From contig NZ_CP147407.1 of the NCBI RefSeq assembly GCF_037201815.1, forward strand, positions 2,736,723 to 2,800,722: a stretch of 64,000 nt of DNA, in the 5' to 3' direction. The DNA comes from Metabacillus sp. FJAT-52054 (GTDB taxonomy: Bacteria; Bacillota; Bacilli; Bacillales; Bacillaceae). Made by a program: the position numbers and the translations under genes. How positions within the stretch are numbered: the stretch's first letter is position 1; each line of letters begins with the position of its first letter. Of the stretch, positions 16,203-24,906 are shown piece by piece. The notes under the pieces were generated by a model. It worked only from the letters and a program-made list of their open reading frames with translations. It searched no databases and had not been told where the DNA came from.

Positions 16203-17663
16203 CTATTTGTCAATGTTCTTTTCCTGTTGTGGGATTCGCTCCCGAATATCTTTTTCATCTCCGATATGCCTAAGCTCATATCCCGGCTTCTCCCAATCAC
16301 CGGCAGTTATGAATATACGAAAATGAAGCTCCTTTTCAAGATCCCGGACGCTGCGATCCAAAATCGCCATTACTCCCTGCTCCGCATGGACCCAGATTGC
16401 TTCATCTTCCATGTACCGGTATTGCCTCAGTTCCCTTTCAAGCCTTAAGGCAACGGTTTCTGCAGAATCGACTCTGCCTTTTCCATTGCAGACGCGGCAA
16501 GGCTCTGTTAACAGAGTATCAAGATCCTCACTCGTTTTCTTCCTCGTAATCTGGAGAAGATTTAACTCGGTAAAGCCGATAATGCGGGTTTGGATCCGAT
16601 CCCGCTCAACCTGCTTTTGCATCACCTGCAAAATACGAGCCTGGTCAGACGTGTCCTTCATATCAATAAAGTCAATCAGGATAATTCCATTTAAATTCCT
16701 CAGGCGGATTTGCCTTGCCGCTTCAAGAGCGGCTTCCTTATTCGTATCAAGTATCGTCTGGCGCTGCGAGTCCTTTCCGGTAAACTTCCCGGAATTCACA
16801 TCAATAACGTGAAGCGCTTCGGTTTTCTCAATAAGGAGATAGGCTCCATTTTTAAGCCAGACCGCTTTCTTTTGAAGCTTATGTATTTCCGCATCCAGCG
16901 TTTCAAATATCTCAGCACCTTCTTTTGAATGGTGCACGTTTGTCTCACACTCATCTGGAAGGCGCTCTCTCAGGTTTTCCGCTAAATACACATCATCACA
17001 GTGTATATCTGAATAGGCTGAAATGGAGCGTTCAGTTAATATCGTTTCAAGCAAGTCGCCAGCTTCCTTTAGCGGTGCAGGAGCTTTAGAAGAAGGAGAT
17101 GGAAGAAGCTCCTTGAATTCCCTTCTCAGCCTGTACAGTTCCTCTTTAAGTTCATCTGCCGGCAGGGAAGCTGCTGCCGTGCGAAGCAATACACCTTCTC
17201 CATTATCAAGTATTTCGCTGCCCCATTCTTTAAGCTTAACGGCTCCGGTTTCATTAATTTTCCTTGATACCGTAACCTTTCCTCCATAGGGCATGTAGAT
17301 GAGCGAGCTCCCGGGAAATTCTATATTGGCGGTAAGGGCTGGCCCCTTCCACTCGTCTCCTTCTTTTTTAATTTGGACCAATAGCTTCTGGCCTTCATGC
17401 AAATAAGAGGAGATTGGCTTTTGCTGATCCGAAAGCCGGTAATCAGGCAGATCCTCGATGCGTATAAACCCGTTCCGTTCGAGTCCAATATCGATAAATG
17501 CCGCCTGCATCCCTTTAACGACTTTTTCAACCTTCCCTAAAAAAATGCTGCCCGCTTTCCCTTTTTGACCGGATTTTACTATTTTTAAATCTGCCAGTTT
17601 TCCATTCTCAAATAAAGCAATGCGCTTTTCAGGCAGATTGGCTTGAATAAGTAGCGTTTTCAA
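16203..17663 (-). CDS. rng: Ribonuclease G (RNase E/G family)
   Basis: 486 residues, typical for RNase G. An S1-like RNA-binding domain (about 35-125; GSIFLGKVEKVVKGMQAAFIDIG), a catalytic DNase I-like domain with the metal-binding region HVIDVNSGKFTG and ILIDFIDMKD, and the zinc-link CRVCNGKGR are all present. It is an endoribonuclease for rRNA maturation and mRNA decay. B. subtilis 168 lacks this family and uses RNase Y and RNases J; other Bacillaceae have rng at this place, between spoIVFB and rplU. The start MKTLLIQANLPEKRIA follows a plausible GGGAATCC site. Confidence 0.95.
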   Translation of the reverse strand: MKTLLIQANLPEKRIALFENGKLADLKIVKSGQKGKAGSIFLGKVEKVVKGMQAAFIDIGLERNGFIRIEDLPDYRLSDQQKPISSYLHEGQKLLVQIKKEGDEWKGPALTANIEFPGSSLIYMPYGGKVTVSRKINETGAVKLKEWGSEILDNGEGVLLRTAAASLPADELKEELYRLRREFKELLPSPSSKAPAPLKEAGDLLETILTERSISAYSDIHCDDVYLAENLRERLPDECETNVHHSKEGAEIFETLDAEIHKLQKKAVWLKNGAYLLIEKTEALHVIDVNSGKFTGKDSQRQTILDTNKEAALEAARQIRLRNLNGIILIDFIDMKDTSDQARILQVMQKQVERDRIQTRIIGFTELNLLQITRKKTSEDLDTLLTEPCRVCNGKGRVDSAETVALRLERELRQYRYMEDEAIWVHAEQGVMAILDRSVRDLEKELHFRIFITAGDWEKPGYELRHIGDEKDIRERIPQQEKNIDK

Positions 17664-17721
17664 CGGATTCCCTCTTTTTCAATCATCATTTTCCCCATTT
17701 ACTCACGTTTCAAAAGGGAAG

Positions 17722-18588
17722 TCAATACGCATAAACAAGCTCCTCCACCTTGGAATTTGTTCTTTTCTCAGAAAAAAAAGCGTGAAGCAATTCATTCTCA
17801 TCCAGCTCAGACCATTTAGTCCCCTGCCTGTAAACGATGATTGGATGCTTGCAGCCTCTCTTAAACCTGGACATGACCGTCAAAATATTTTCTTCTGATT
17901 CCACTTCAAGAGGAACTAACTTTTGTATGGATTTTTGGCTGCCATAATACCTGTCCATTAGAAATCTCAGGTGAACAAAACGGCGCTGCTTAAATTCTGT
18001 ATACAGGCTAAAACATAAAAAGATTGTGATCATCCATAAATTCAGCTGAAATGGGAAAAATATCAGGACCGCGGCCAAATATAAAACGAGAGCGCATATC
18101 GAAAAAGCCAGCATCCACTTATGGGCTGCAGGGAACGGCTTAAACAGCGAAAAAGCTATAAATAATAGTTTCCCCCCGTCAAGCGGCCAAATAGGAAGCA
18201 AATTAAAAAGCAAAATAGAAAGATTATAGTAAGTAAACAGGGAGAAATCACCGGCAGATAAAAGCCCTCCGCTCAAGAGAAGCCAGGCTCCCCCCTGCAT
18301 GAGAAAATGCTGCAGCGGTCCGGCAAGCACAACCGCCAGTTCTTCTTTTATTGAACGGTTCCCATGCTCCTCCATTTCAGCCGCACCTCCGAATGGAAGA
18401 AGCACGATGGATTTAACTCTCCATGAAAAATATAGGGCACATGCAGCATGGCCAAGCTCATGAACAAGAACAATGGCAAGCAATATAGCCAGCGTTTTAA
18501 ATTGAGCGGTAGCCGCACTGATGGCCATTACTACCCACAGAAGAGGGTGAATGTGAATTTTTCTTAAAAGAGATCCGTATTTAATCAA
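17722..18588 (-). CDS. spoIVFB: Intramembrane metalloprotease SpoIVFB (pro-sigma-K processing)
   Basis: 288 residues, the same length as in B. subtilis. The zinc motif HELGH is at 43-47 and the third ligand region PLDGGK at 135-140 (Asp137), within several membrane helices; a C-terminal soluble CBS-like domain follows (about 205-288). It is the site-2 protease that cleaves pro-sigma-K in the mother cell and is held inactive by SpoIVFA and BofA. The start overlaps spoIVFA by 8 bases. Confidence 0.96.
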   Translation of the reverse strand: MIKYGSLLRKIHIHPLLWVVMAISAATAQFKTLAILLAIVLVHELGHAACALYFSWRVKSIVLLPFGGAAEMEEHGNRSIKEELAVVLAGPLQHFLMQGGAWLLLSGGLLSAGDFSLFTYYNLSILLFNLLPIWPLDGGKLLFIAFSLFKPFPAAHKWMLAFSICALVLYLAAVLIFFPFQLNLWMITIFLCFSLYTEFKQRRFVHLRFLMDRYYGSQKSIQKLVPLEVESEENILTVMSRFKRGCKHPIIVYRQGTKWSELDENELLHAFFSEKRTNSKVEELVYAY

Positions 18589-19366
18589 AAGGAATCACCT
18601 GTTTCGGGTCGATAAAATTATCTCCCTTTTTTATCGCAAAATAGTACGTCCCTTTTTTATTTTCATTTACTTTAATGGTGCCAAGTTCTTTCCCTGTGAC
18701 CACTGTGTCATAAAGAGACACATCCACTTTTTCCAAATTTCCATACCATGATTCGCTTCCATCTGCATGCTGAAGGACAACCGTAAGACCTGTATCCGGT
18801 TTTTCTCCCGCTTCAACGACGACCCCTTCATCAATCGCATCCACGGTCTCACGATCGGTCTCAATCAGAACCCCTTGCCCATTTACCTGAAAGTTTTCAG
18901 TGACCTTCCCTGAAGCAGGAACAGCATATTCCCCCTTTGAGGCAGCAGGAGGATCAAGGGAAATCTCATCTGCCTGAAACAAGGCTAACGGATGACCGAA
19001 TTGCTTTTGATACCAGGAGGATACTGCAGCAAATTGGAATTCTTGCTGGAGAGAAGCTTCAACCGTACTTCGGATTGAATCTAGCTTTGGACTATGATCT
19101 TTAAACATCACTGCCATAGCGAGGACCAAACAGGCTGAAAGAAACAGTTTGAAGAGGAAAATCTGGGGTTTAAACAGCGGGTGTCCCGTTTCATTAAGGG
19201 TGTCAGGTCCTCCCTCATACGAATGAATAATCCCTGTATACTTCTCTTCTTCTTCAATCACAGCCTCTTTATTCCACGTTACCGGAATTTCTGCTTTTTC
19301 CGCAGAAGGTTTTGCCTTTTTTCTTTTTGCCATCCGCTTTCTGATTTCGTCGGCCCTTCTGGACAT
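18581..19366 (-). CDS. spoIVFA: SpoIVFA, regulator of SpoIVFB
   Basis: 261 residues from ATG at 19366 (MSRRADEIRKRMAKRKK), with GGGTGG 6 bases upstream; another in-frame ATG lies two codons earlier. A cytoplasmic basic N-terminus is followed by one membrane segment (about 80-100) and a C-terminal peptidase M23-like domain (VPASGKVTENFQVNGQG ... GLTVVLQHADG). It anchors and inhibits SpoIVFB in the outer forespore membrane. Cleavage by SpoIVB releases inhibition. Confidence 0.95.
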   Translation of the reverse strand: MSRRADEIRKRMAKRKKAKPSAEKAEIPVTWNKEAVIEEEEKYTGIIHSYEGGPDTLNETGHPLFKPQIFLFKLFLSACLVLAMAVMFKDHSPKLDSIRSTVEASLQQEFQFAAVSSWYQKQFGHPLALFQADEISLDPPAASKGEYAVPASGKVTENFQVNGQGVLIETDRETVDAIDEGVVVEAGEKPDTGLTVVLQHADGSESWYGNLEKVDVSLYDTVVTGKELGTIKVNENKKGTYYFAIKKGDNFIDPKQVIPFD

Positions 19367-19430
19367 CTTCATCCACCCTTTTAATGTCAGTTTGTACAAG
19401 TCTATGACTCGTCCCGCATAAATATGAAAA

Positions 19431-19550
19431 GAAAAGCGGAGGCGGCTTGCTCAGGCCTGAGAGACGGTGGAACCGGGACTGGCAAAGTCGCTCTTTGACT
19501 TTGACTGGACCGGTGAAGCGGCCGAAGGGCTAGCCGCTGGAGCTGGACAA
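19431..19550. repeat. Dispersed intergenic repeat, family A, tandem unit 1
   Basis: The unit starts GAAAAGCGGAGGCGGCTTGC, shares the block TTGCTCAG..TGAGAGACGGTGGA with the next unit, and ends CTGGAGCTGGACAA. It is one of three near-tandem units filling the 500-base gap between spoIVFA and minD, where no gene can be supported. Confidence 0.8.
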
Positions 19551-19554
19551 CATA

Positions 19555-19737
19555 GAAAAGCGGAGGGCGCTTGCTCAGCTGTGAGAGACGGTGGAGCTCT
19601 CGACCGAGAGGCGCCCAAGTTAGGTTGTTCAGCTAAATGCGCGACGTCCTGTCGCAACGCTGAACGGGCCTTCATCGTGAAGGCCCTCGACCGAGGGAGT
19701 GAATTGGCCCTGCGGCACAGCGTCCGGAGCTGGACAA
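19555..19737. repeat. Dispersed intergenic repeat, family A, tandem unit 2
   Basis: Starts GAAAAGCGGAGGGCGCTTGC directly after CATA and ends GGAGCTGGACAA. It is longer than unit 1 and carries the central block GCGCGACGTCCTGTCGCAAC also present in the copy at 5585-5764. It contains inner inverted repeats such as GGGCCTTCA and TGAAGGCCC. Confidence 0.8.
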
Positions 19738-19741
19738 CATA

Positions 19742-19774
19742 GAAAAGCAGAGGACGCTTGCTCAGGATGGACAA
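19742..19774. repeat. Dispersed intergenic repeat, family A, truncated unit 3
   Basis: GAAAAGCAGAGGACGCTTGC at the start and GGATGGACAA at the end, with the middle missing. It is separated from unit 2 by the same CATA spacer that separates units 1 and 2, so the spacing is part of the duplicated pattern. Confidence 0.7.
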
Positions 19775-19810
19775 CTCAGTTCAGCTAGAGAATCACTTTT
19801 TTTATCACAT

Positions 19811-19840
19811 GAAAAAAGCAGCCCCGTTAAGAGCTGCCTG
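19811..19840 (-). terminator. Rho-independent terminator of minC-minD
   Basis: Stem GCAGCCC (19818-19824) / GAGCTGC (19831-19837, one G-T pair) followed on the minus strand by six T residues; about 30 bases after the minD stop. Confidence 0.8.
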
Positions 19841-19867
19841 CTTCTGCAAATGTTATTATCCGTCACA

Positions 19868-20671
19868 CTACACGCGTGCTCCGAAAAACTTTTTGATTTT
19901 ATCCATAAAGCCTAAATTTTGCTGATCAAGAATTTGAAGGGGAACCGATTCCCCGAGAATTCTTCTTGCAATATTACGATACGCAATCGATGCGCGGTTG
20001 TTCGGATCCAATGCAATCGGTTCACCGCTGTTTGATGCCTTAATCACTTGATCGTCATCTGCAACAATGCCCAGCAGGTCAATGGACAGATGGGCGACAA
20101 TTTCATCAACGTCAAGCATATCTCCATTTTGCACGAGATGAGTGCGAATCCTGTTAATGACGAGCTTCGGAGGCTCTATGTCCTCTTTCTCAAGAAGCCC
20201 GATAATTCTGTCTGCATCCCTCACTGCAGATACTTCAGGTGTGGTGACCACAACTGCTTTATCCGCACCGGCAACAGCATTTTTGAAGCCTTGTTCTATG
20301 CCTGCAGGACAATCGATCACAATATAATCATAATCCTGCTTCAGTTCGTCAATAAGCTTTTTCATCTGTTCAGGTGATACCGCGGACTTATCACTTGTCT
20401 GGGCTGCAGGAAGCAAATACAGCAGCTCATCAAACCGCTTGTCTTTAACAAGTGCTTGATGGATTTTGCATCGCCCTTCCACCACATCAACCAGATCATA
20501 GATAATACGGTTTTCAAGTCCCATGACTACATCCAGATTCCGCAAACCGATATCCGTGTCAACTAGACAAACCTTTTTGCCTAAAATGGCCAGGGACGTC
20601 CCTAAATTGGCGGAGGTGGTTGTTTTGCCAACTCCACCTTTACCAGAGGTTACAACAATCGCCTCTCCCAC
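19868..20671 (-). CDS. minD: Septum-site determining ATPase MinD
   Basis: 267 residues. The deviant Walker A SGKGGVGKTTTSANLG (9-24), the DTDIGLRNLDV switch region and the C-terminal amphipathic membrane helix LGFMDKIKKFFGARV are all present. MinD recruits MinC to the membrane and blocks polar division. It starts 2 bases after the minC stop. Confidence 0.98.
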   Translation of the reverse strand: MGEAIVVTSGKGGVGKTTTSANLGTSLAILGKKVCLVDTDIGLRNLDVVMGLENRIIYDLVDVVEGRCKIHQALVKDKRFDELLYLLPAAQTSDKSAVSPEQMKKLIDELKQDYDYIVIDCPAGIEQGFKNAVAGADKAVVVTTPEVSAVRDADRIIGLLEKEDIEPPKLVINRIRTHLVQNGDMLDVDEIVAHLSIDLLGIVADDDQVIKASNSGEPIALDPNNRASIAYRNIARRILGESVPLQILDQQNLGFMDKIKKFFGARV

Positions 20672-20673
20672 GG

Positions 20674-21357
20674 CTACATTCCCCCCTCGAGCGTAGTTAC
20701 ATCAGGTCTTACATACATTACATTCTGCAATCGGTCTCTCTTCATTTGCCCTTCATCATCTATGTACGCACACTCCATCCCGTGTTCCTCTACATGAATA
20801 CGCTCAGGAGACTGATTAAGAGAATCATAAATTTTAAGCTGGGCTGGCGCCATGACAGATGCAGCAATGATTGCCCTGCTGTTTCCATTATAGCCTGCAT
20901 GGGCTGTACCTCTCAGAGCACCTAAAACGAAGATGCTTCCGTTTGCAATCACTGTGCCTCCAGGGTTGACATCCCCAATTAACAGGAGATCTCCTTCCAC
21001 TTGAAGCACCTGTCCAGACCGGACAATTCTCGCGGCTTTTACAACTTCCGCTTCTTTTTTCAGTCTGTTTGCCTCTTCTTTCGTAACGACATCAGATTCA
21101 ATGTTTTCTACCACAAGATTCTTCTTTTTGCGGATCGTTGTTTTCACCATCTGCTGCTGTTCTTCCGAAAGGAGACGTTTACCCGACTTCACACTTACTC
21201 CGATTAATGGCCCGTTTTCCTGCACATACTGTTTAGAGGAAAGCATCTCTTCCAGTTCAAGAATGAGTGTTTCATAGGTGCAAGCATCATCCAAATATAG
21301 AGTGAGGCCGTCCTTTGTTCCTTTTATTGTTACATACTGCTGTTTTTGGGCTTTCAC
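20674..21357 (-). CDS. minC: Septum-site determining protein MinC
   Basis: 227 residues from GTG at 21357 (MKAQKQQYVTIKGTKDG), 6 bases after GAGGTG; another in-frame GTG three codons upstream overlaps that site and is unlikely. The N-terminal FtsZ-inhibiting domain precedes the C-terminal beta-helix dimerisation domain (RSGQVLQVEGDLLLIGDVNPGGTV, GALRGTAHAG). It inhibits FtsZ assembly away from midcell together with MinD. Confidence 0.96.
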   Translation of the reverse strand: MKAQKQQYVTIKGTKDGLTLYLDDACTYETLILELEEMLSSKQYVQENGPLIGVSVKSGKRLLSEEQQQMVKTTIRKKKNLVVENIESDVVTKEEANRLKKEAEVVKAARIVRSGQVLQVEGDLLLIGDVNPGGTVIANGSIFVLGALRGTAHAGYNGNSRAIIAASVMAPAQLKIYDSLNQSPERIHVEEHGMECAYIDDEGQMKRDRLQNVMYVRPDVTTLEGGM

Positions 21358-21424
21358 GATGTTCACCTCAATAACACTACAAATTCGACAAACCCCGCTA
21401 AATCTCCTTTTTTTGCTGAACCGT

Positions 21425-21940
21425 TTAATCCTCAGTCTGTCTTTTTAGACCTGTGAGAAACGATTTTAACGGATAAATAATCACAAGACCCGCGATGGAA
21501 TTCACAGCCAGCGTCGGCAGGAGTCTGCGATTGGCAAATTCATAGAAATTAAGCGGATTCAGGCTAATAATAAGCTGGATCCCGTAAACGTAAAATTCGA
21601 GTATACTGATTGCCAGCATACCGACAAGCAAAACAACAAAGGCATTGTTCTGAAGAATCTTCAGTGCTCTTCCGGAAAGATAGGTCAAAAACGGATAAGC
21701 AAATAGATAGACTCCAAGAATCTCTGTATACACAATATCGTGCAGCAGTCCAAATATAATCGCATAAGTGATCGCAAGTCCGTCTCTTACATAAACAGAT
21801 ATAAAAATTAAAAGAAGCAGGGTAAATCTGGGAACATAGAACATGTCTTCAGAAAAAGATGGAATGAGTATTAAATCAGCTGCGGTACTCTCCATGATGA
21901 AAAAAAACAAGACAACGACAGGGAGGAGAAAACGTCTCAC
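21425..21940 (-). CDS. mreD: Rod shape-determining membrane protein MreD
   Basis: 171 residues, nearly all membrane-embedded with about five helices (MRRFLLPVVVLFFFIMES, FTLLLLIFISVYV and later). Short, hydrophobic and last of mreB-mreC-mreD, it matches MreD, a component of the lateral wall synthesis machine. Its start overlaps the mreC stop by 4 bases. Confidence 0.93.
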   Translation of the reverse strand: MRRFLLPVVVLFFFIMESTAADLILIPSFSEDMFYVPRFTLLLLIFISVYVRDGLAITYAIIFGLLHDIVYTEILGVYLFAYPFLTYLSGRALKILQNNAFVVLLVGMLAISILEFYVYGIQLIISLNPLNFYEFANRRLLPTLAVNSIAGLVIIYPLKSFLTGLKRQTED

Positions 21941-22824
21941 TTGGCTTCCTCCTCCGCATCGCCGTCACTTACATCTCCTTCTGGAGGGACAGAAGCTGCA
22001 CGCTTGATGATAAATACATTTTCAACATCATAAAAATTAGCGGACGGTTTTACATAGGCCATTTTCGTTAAACCGTAAGAATCAGGCTGGACATCTTCCA
22101 CTGTTCCAATCGAAAGTTCCGATGTGAACACTCCGCCATTCCCTGCAGTTACAACTTTATCGCCTTTTTTTATGTCCATGCTCGTATTGATGTTTCTGTA
22201 TAGAAGCATTTCTCTTTTTTCATCGTATCCTGCAATTAAACCGAATATATTTTCTTTGCCCTTAACAATTGCCGGAACCTGATTGACACGGTCCTGAGCA
22301 CTTAAAAGCTGGACGGTTGAAGTAAAGGCATCAACACTTTTTATTTTCCCGATTAGTCCTTTGGATGTCATAACCGCCATGTCTTCCGTTACACCATTCT
22401 GTTTGCCTCGGTCAATCGTAATGTATTCATACCAGCGGTCAGGATTTCTTGCAATCAGCGTACCAGTGATCGGTTCGAATTTGCTTAAATCTGTTTTCGC
22501 ACCCACATCGGCCCGCAGCCTGTCATTTTCTTTTCTAAGACGCTGAACCTCTGAGTCAAGGCTTGCATACTGCTCAATTCTTGATTTTAAATATTTATTT
22601 TCTTCATATGTATCCTTTAAATTGCCGATTTCTTCAAAAGTCCCGCCAAAGAATTGAGCAGGCTTGTGAAAAACTGTTTGAAATAAACCGGTAGAATCTT
22701 TAACAAACTTCTCTGGCCATGACAATTCACGGTCGCCTTTAATAGAGAAGCCGATCAATGCTACGAGCAAAATGACGCTTGCCAGAAGCAGAATAAGCCG
22801 TTTGTTCATAAAAAAAGGCGGCAT
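21937..22824 (-). CDS. mreC: Rod shape-determining protein MreC
   Basis: About 295 residues. One N-terminal membrane helix (about 8-25; KRLILLLASVILLVALIGFS) is followed by a coiled coil (about 68-105, YLKSRIEQYASLDSEVQRLRKE... region) and the beta-barrel MreC domain with ITIDRGKQNGVTEDMAV and DSYGLTKMAYVKPSANF. It scaffolds cell-wall synthases with MreB and MreD. Start: the second of two adjacent ATGs (22824) lies 6 bases after AGAGGTG; the first (22827) is also possible. Confidence 0.95.
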   Translation of the reverse strand: MPPFFMNKRLILLLASVILLVALIGFSIKGDRELSWPEKFVKDSTGLFQTVFHKPAQFFGGTFEEIGNLKDTYEENKYLKSRIEQYASLDSEVQRLRKENDRLRADVGAKTDLSKFEPITGTLIARNPDRWYEYITIDRGKQNGVTEDMAVMTSKGLIGKIKSVDAFTSTVQLLSAQDRVNQVPAIVKGKENIFGLIAGYDEKREMLLYRNINTSMDIKKGDKVVTAGNGGVFTSELSIGTVEDVQPDSYGLTKMAYVKPSANFYDVENVFIIKRAASVPPEGDVSDGDAEEEAK

Positions 22825-22871
22825 CATTTACACCTCTTAACGTTTGATATTCCTAATCCTCGCAATGTCCC

Positions 22872-22918
22872 GGCTAAAAGCATTCGGCGCCCCTGATGAG
22901 GCACCGAATCTTTTAAAA
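22872..22918 (-). terminator. Imperfect hairpin between mreB and mreC
   Basis: A 15-pair stem with one bulge and one mismatch (arms 22875-22892 and 22900-22915, outer TAAAAG/CTTTTA, inner ATTCGG/CCGAAT). Only a short T run follows, so it may attenuate rather than stop transcription from mreB into mreC-mreD. Confidence 0.5.
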
Positions 22919-23040
22919 ATGGCTCTGTTAAACTTCTTTTATTTCCGCCTTATGAGCGATCGCTGCAAAGCTGCTGTACCGCACCGATCGTTTTAATCAG
23001 CACGGTGTCTAAATCAGCATTCAGCTTTAACTGCGCCCGA
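22918..23040. repeat. Possible decayed family B repeat between mreB and mreC
   Basis: It begins GGCTCTGTTAAACTTC then ATTTCCGCC and ends near CAGCTTTAACTGC, recalling the flanks and left end of the family B copy at 63126-63305. The middle does not match clearly. No gene is visible in this gap. Confidence 0.3.
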
Positions 23041-23045
23041 AAAAA

Positions 23046-24068
23046 TTAACGGAGGTTTTTTGTTTTTCCTTTAAATAGGTGAATATGTTCTAGTGCTTTT
23101 CCTGTTCCAATTGCCACACAGTCCAGTGGATTTTCAGCAATCAGTACAGGCATATTCGTTTCTTCGCTAATTACTTTATCCAGGTTGCGCAGCAGTGCTC
23201 CGCCCCCAGTCAGGACAATTCCGCGGTCCATAATGTCTGCAGCAAGTTCCGGCGGAGTTTTTTCCAGCGTGTTTTTAACCGTATCAACGATCGTATAAAC
23301 CGTGTCACGCAGAGCCTCTGCTATCTCTTTAGCCGTAATTTCAATTGTTTTCGGCAATCCGGTAAGCAGGTCACGGCCGCGGATTTCCATATTCTCGACA
23401 TCTTCAGGAGTACCGGCAGATCCAACTTCCATTTTAATCGCTTCCGCTGTCCGGTCACCAATCATAAGGTTGTACGTTTTGCGGATGTAGTTGATGATCG
23501 CATCATCCATTTCATCGCCTGCCACACGGATTGATTGGCTTGTTACGATTCCGCCAAGGGAAATAATGGCGACTTCCGTCGTTCCCCCGCCGATATCCAC
23601 AACCATGCTTCCTGTCGGTTCCCAGACAGGCAGGTTTGAACCGATTGCAGCTGCGAATGGCTCTTCAATCGTATACGCATCACGTGCGCCAGCTTGTCTT
23701 GTTGCATCAATAACAGCTCGTTCTTCAACAGCCGTAATGCCTGATGGCACACAAACCATTACGTAAGGCTTTCTTGAAAAAAGACTTTTGTTTTTCGTCG
23801 CTTGTTTTATGTAATATTTCATCATTGTAGCAGTCGTCTCGTAATCTGCAATAACGCCATCTTTCATAGGACGGAGTGCCACGACATTTCCAGGTGTACG
23901 TCCGATCATATTTTTAGCATCATTTCCAACAGCAACAATGGACTTGGTATCTGTTTGCATTGCAACAACAGAAGGTTCACGGAGAACGATTCCTCTGCCT
24001 TTCACGAACACCAGGGTATTTGCTGTACCCAAATCTATCCCAAGGTCTCTAGTACCAATTCCAAACAT
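23046..24068 (-). CDS. mreB: Rod shape-determining actin homologue MreB
   Basis: 340 residues. Actin-fold nucleotide motifs are present: [21 protein letters not shown] (phosphate 1), [18 protein letters not shown] (phosphate 2) and [15 protein letters not shown] (adenosine). It forms membrane filaments directing lateral wall synthesis. A -10-like TATAAT lies upstream at 24144-24149. The gene is first of mreB-C-D; the next gene follows after a hairpin-containing gap of about 220 bases, larger than in B. subtilis. Confidence 0.98.
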   Translation of the reverse strand: MFGIGTRDLGIDLGTANTLVFVKGRGIVLREPSVVAMQTDTKSIVAVGNDAKNMIGRTPGNVVALRPMKDGVIADYETTATMMKYYIKQATKNKSLFSRKPYVMVCVPSGITAVEERAVIDATRQAGARDAYTIEEPFAAAIGSNLPVWEPTGSMVVDIGGGTTEVAIISLGGIVTSQSIRVAGDEMDDAIINYIRKTYNLMIGDRTAEAIKMEVGSAGTPEDVENMEIRGRDLLTGLPKTIEITAKEIAEALRDTVYTIVDTVKNTLEKTPPELAADIMDRGIVLTGGGALLRNLDKVISEETNMPVLIAENPLDCVAIGTGKALEHIHLFKGKTKNLR

Positions 24069-24143
24069 TCATGTATCTCCCTTTCTGAAACGAATCACTT
24101 TTTGTAATAAGGATGAACCTTAACGAAAAAACTCATAAACCTT

Positions 24144-24149
24144 ATTATA
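24144..24149 (-). promoter_or_regulatory. -10 element upstream of mreB
   Basis: A perfect TATAAT on the minus strand, about 75 bases upstream of the mreB start, in a T/A-rich region. The upstream -35 is not well matched at normal spacing, so the promoter call is tentative. Confidence 0.4.
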
Positions 24150-24183
24150 ACGTAAATCGTCAAAAAAAAAAGTGAATTTCAGT

Positions 24184-24873
24184 TTACAAATACCCTTTTT
24201 CCTTCAAGCTGATAAATTTTCTGTCCCCGATGATTAAATGATCAAGTAATTCAATTCCAATCATCTTCCCGCATTCTGATAATCTTTTCGTAACTTCGAT
24301 GTCTTCTCGGCTTGGAGACGGGTCTCCGGAGGGATGGTTGTGGATACAGATAAAAGAAGCTGCGGATCTTCTGAACGCTTCTTTAAACACTTCTCTTGGA
24401 TGAACAATCGATGCGTTCAGACTTCCGATGAAAACGGTGTGTTTATGGATGACGTGGTTCTTTGTGTTGAGATAAAGACAAACAAAGTGCTCCTGTGTCA
24501 GGAATCTCATTTCTTCCATTACGTAATTCGCGCCATCCTGTGGAGATCGAATAACGTAACGATCCTCGCTTGAAAGCTGCAGAATTCTTCTTCCAAGCTC
24601 CATGGCTGCCATTATTTGAACAGCTTTCGCTTGTCCAATTCCTGATATAGCAGTCATTTCTTCAATCGATGCATCCTTTAGCAGCCTCAAACCTTCAAAA
24701 TGAGAAAGCAGCCTTGAGGAGAGCTGAAGAACAGACTCACTGCTCGAGCCTGTCCTTAATAGGATGGCGATCAGCTCCTGATTTGAAAGACTGCCCGGCC
24801 CATCATTTAAAAGTCTCTCTCTCGGTCTTTCTTCTGCAGGGAAATCACGGATTTTAAGCAGCGGTACATTCAT
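24184..24873 (-). CDS. radC: RadC-family JAB/MPN domain protein
   Basis: 229 residues. An N-terminal helix-hairpin-helix region (ISGIGQAKAVQIMAAMELGRR) is followed by the JAB1/MPN metalloprotease-like domain with HNHPSGDPSPSREDIEVT (the JAMM HxH...D pattern) and DHLIIGD. Despite its name, a DNA-repair role is doubtful; the biochemical function is not settled. It follows maf by about 33 bases, as in B. subtilis. Confidence 0.93.
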   Translation of the reverse strand: MNVPLLKIRDFPAEERPRERLLNDGPGSLSNQELIAILLRTGSSSESVLQLSSRLLSHFEGLRLLKDASIEEMTAISGIGQAKAVQIMAAMELGRRILQLSSEDRYVIRSPQDGANYVMEEMRFLTQEHFVCLYLNTKNHVIHKHTVFIGSLNASIVHPREVFKEAFRRSAASFICIHNHPSGDPSPSREDIEVTKRLSECGKMIGIELLDHLIIGDRKFISLKEKGYL

Positions 24874-24906
24874 TAGTTCCTCCTGTCCCCTAGAGCGCTC
24901 ATCTGT

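Noticed and set aside
19451..19774. Open frames of about 90-107 codons in the spoIVFA-minD gap
   Set aside because: They lie entirely within family A repeats, lack ribosome sites, and change between copies.
24184..24873. RadC as a DNA-repair protein
   Set aside because: The JAB/MPN fold is clear but the historic repair role is not supported; annotated by family only.
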